Of a stretch of 64,000 nucleotides of DNA, positions 62,767 to 64,000 are shown piece after piece. The translations under genes and the position numbers were made by a program. This DNA comes from Prorocentrum cordatum (Eukaryota > Sar > Dinophyceae > Prorocentrales > Prorocentraceae), in assembly GCA_963575745.1 (NCBI GenBank), contig CAUYUJ010020615.1:336736-400735 (forward strand). Direction: 5' to 3'. The notes below the pieces were generated by a model that had not been told where the DNA came from, did not search any database, and saw nothing but the letters and a program-made list of their open reading frames with translations. The first letter of the stretch is position 1; each line of letters opens with the position of its first letter.

Positions 62767-64000
62767 GTTCCAAAATATCCATATGCGCTGATGATTCCTA
62801 TCCGCCCCCGCATGATTTCCCCGATGCGCCAAGGCAGAGCCGAGACGCACCGACGCGACTCTGATGCATCACATTATGATAGAGAGGGGGCCGGCAGCAG
62901 GGGGTGAAGCCCTTACGGATAATGAGATTGGCGGTGTGTCGGCAGATAAGTCGATGGTGATATTGATAGCGTGATCGGTAGATAGTGAGTGGAAAGATGA
63001 AAGGCAATCGACAGTGGGATCGATGGTGAGACCGATCGATATCGAGATCAATCGTGAGATCGAGAATAATGTACCGTGGTGTCCCGTGGAGTCTCGCGGT
63101 GCCCGTGCTCCGGTATGTTCTGAGAAGGTTCTTATGAAGGAAAGCGCGCGGGCAAATACATCCGAAAGCTGAACTCCCCCCCACACAACCTCCGTGTCAC
63201 CGTGTAGGTAATAATACAAGTCAGCTCAATGGGAAGGAGTGGTTGCGAGGGGTAGGAAACCTGGTACGGAGCGAGCGCACATAGCGTAACTTTCACCCCC
63301 TCCCTTCTCATCCACCCCTTCCCTCTCCTATCCTTTCCCGTTACACCCTCATCATCCTGTTTCTCCTCGCACCTCTTCTCGTCGTCGTCCTCCTGATCCT
63401 CCCGCTCGTGCTACTCCTCCCCCTACTCTTTCTCAGCATCCCCTTCGTTCTCCGCCCTCTCCCTGTCCCTCCCCTTCACATGCCCCCTCTCATCCCCCTC
63501 CTTCCCTTTGCCGTCTTTCCCTTCCCGCTGCTCATCCTCCCCTCCATCCCCCTCCCTCGATGACACTATCCCCGGCCTCGAGGACGCTCTGACGCGCGTG
63601 ACAGGACAACGTGAGGTTACACAGCGTGTGCATATCGCGATGCCACTTGGGGGGCCTCTTGGGGAGTGTGTTTAGACCCTCTCGGGGGCTGAGACCAAAC
63701 GTATGGGTGAAATCTCGGGGTCGCTGGACGGAATCGTGGAAATGTCTTGGCGGGGTCGGGGCTGCCTCGAGAGCCAGTCTGCAACCGCTTCGAGCCGTCC
63801 TGAGATGGTCTTTCGGTGGCAACTCGTGGGATCCTCCCGTACCATCGATCTGGCTCTTGGGAATCGACGCAAAAATCGACCCAAGCAGCCGCTATTCGAC
63901 GCAAACGTGTCGATGTCCCATCGGCTACCAGACGCTAATCGACGCTATTGCAACTAAGGCGCTCTAGAGATGGAACTGCGAGGGTGCACAATGTTGTGTT
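62767..64000. other. No recognised gene
   Basis: GATCGATGG/GATCGAGA-type words recur at 62935-63070 with no clean period. C/T-rich sequence fills 63295-63560. Frames at 63530-63960 on both strands are about 95-118 codons and show no motif. The window ends inside this region. Confidence 0.5.

Noticed and set aside
1-64000. tRNA, rRNA or snRNA genes
   Set aside because: I found no cloverleaf with a CCA-adjacent TTCGAAT-type arm or rRNA core motif by eye. The tRNA-like GCTCCGCTACCA strings at 38297 and 59472 are primer-binding sites.

Overview
The window looks like nuclear DNA of a dinoflagellate. Four things point there. A near-complete relic of the dinoflagellate trans-spliced leader lies at 6158-6178. 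An intact Mei2-type RRM gene with an RNTFFEF-like N-terminal motif lies at 19908-20909. A transposase-like reading frame at 14002-15611 becomes continuous when a GC-AG intron is removed. Several degenerate retroelements are of the kind that fill these genomes. Genus cannot be fixed from the sequence alone. Gene density is very low and most of the 64 kb is repeat or decayed mobile DNA.

Layout: 1-3.4 kb is simple and hexamer satellite plus a 27-bp array. 3.4-6.1 kb has low complexity sequence and small foldback repeats. 6.2-16.0 kb is a plus-strand coding-like block: a frameshifted retroposed-looking copy behind the leader relic, Ala/Pro-rich ORFs, and the transposase-like gene. 16-19.9 kb has no recognised gene. 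19.9-20.9 kb is the Mei2-like gene (minus). 21.3-22.7 kb holds dispersed repeats. 22.8-38.6 kb is read here as one very large, decayed Ty1/copia-type element on the minus strand: 5' LTR, primer-binding site, gag, a long accessory region with a degenerate RING domain, integrase, reverse transcriptase, RNase H, 3' LTR. 38.6-41.3 kb is satellite. 41.4-44.6 kb is a second, different, frameshifted copia pol (minus). 45.1-53.5 kb is almost entirely tandem repeats (54, 53, about 83, 18, 9, 10 and about 200 bp units). 53.7-54.9 kb may carry a minus-strand gene with an EF-hand exon. 56.8-57.4 kb is the tail of a LINE-type element. 57.4-62.8 kb is a CCAAGA-type satellite, interrupted by a 5' fragment (LTR, primer-binding site, gag) of the same copia family as the large element. 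62.8-64 kb shows nothing recognisable.

The most unusual signal is a 14-nt hairpin scattered at least 27 times through the large copia element and its 58-kb relative. On the element's sense strand it reads GCGGG-loop-CCYGC. The loop is usually GNNR and often a GNRA tetraloop. The motif falls in all three reading frames, and one instance sits in a 36-nt presence/absence difference between the two gag copies. It behaves like a nucleotide-level element rather than a protein motif.
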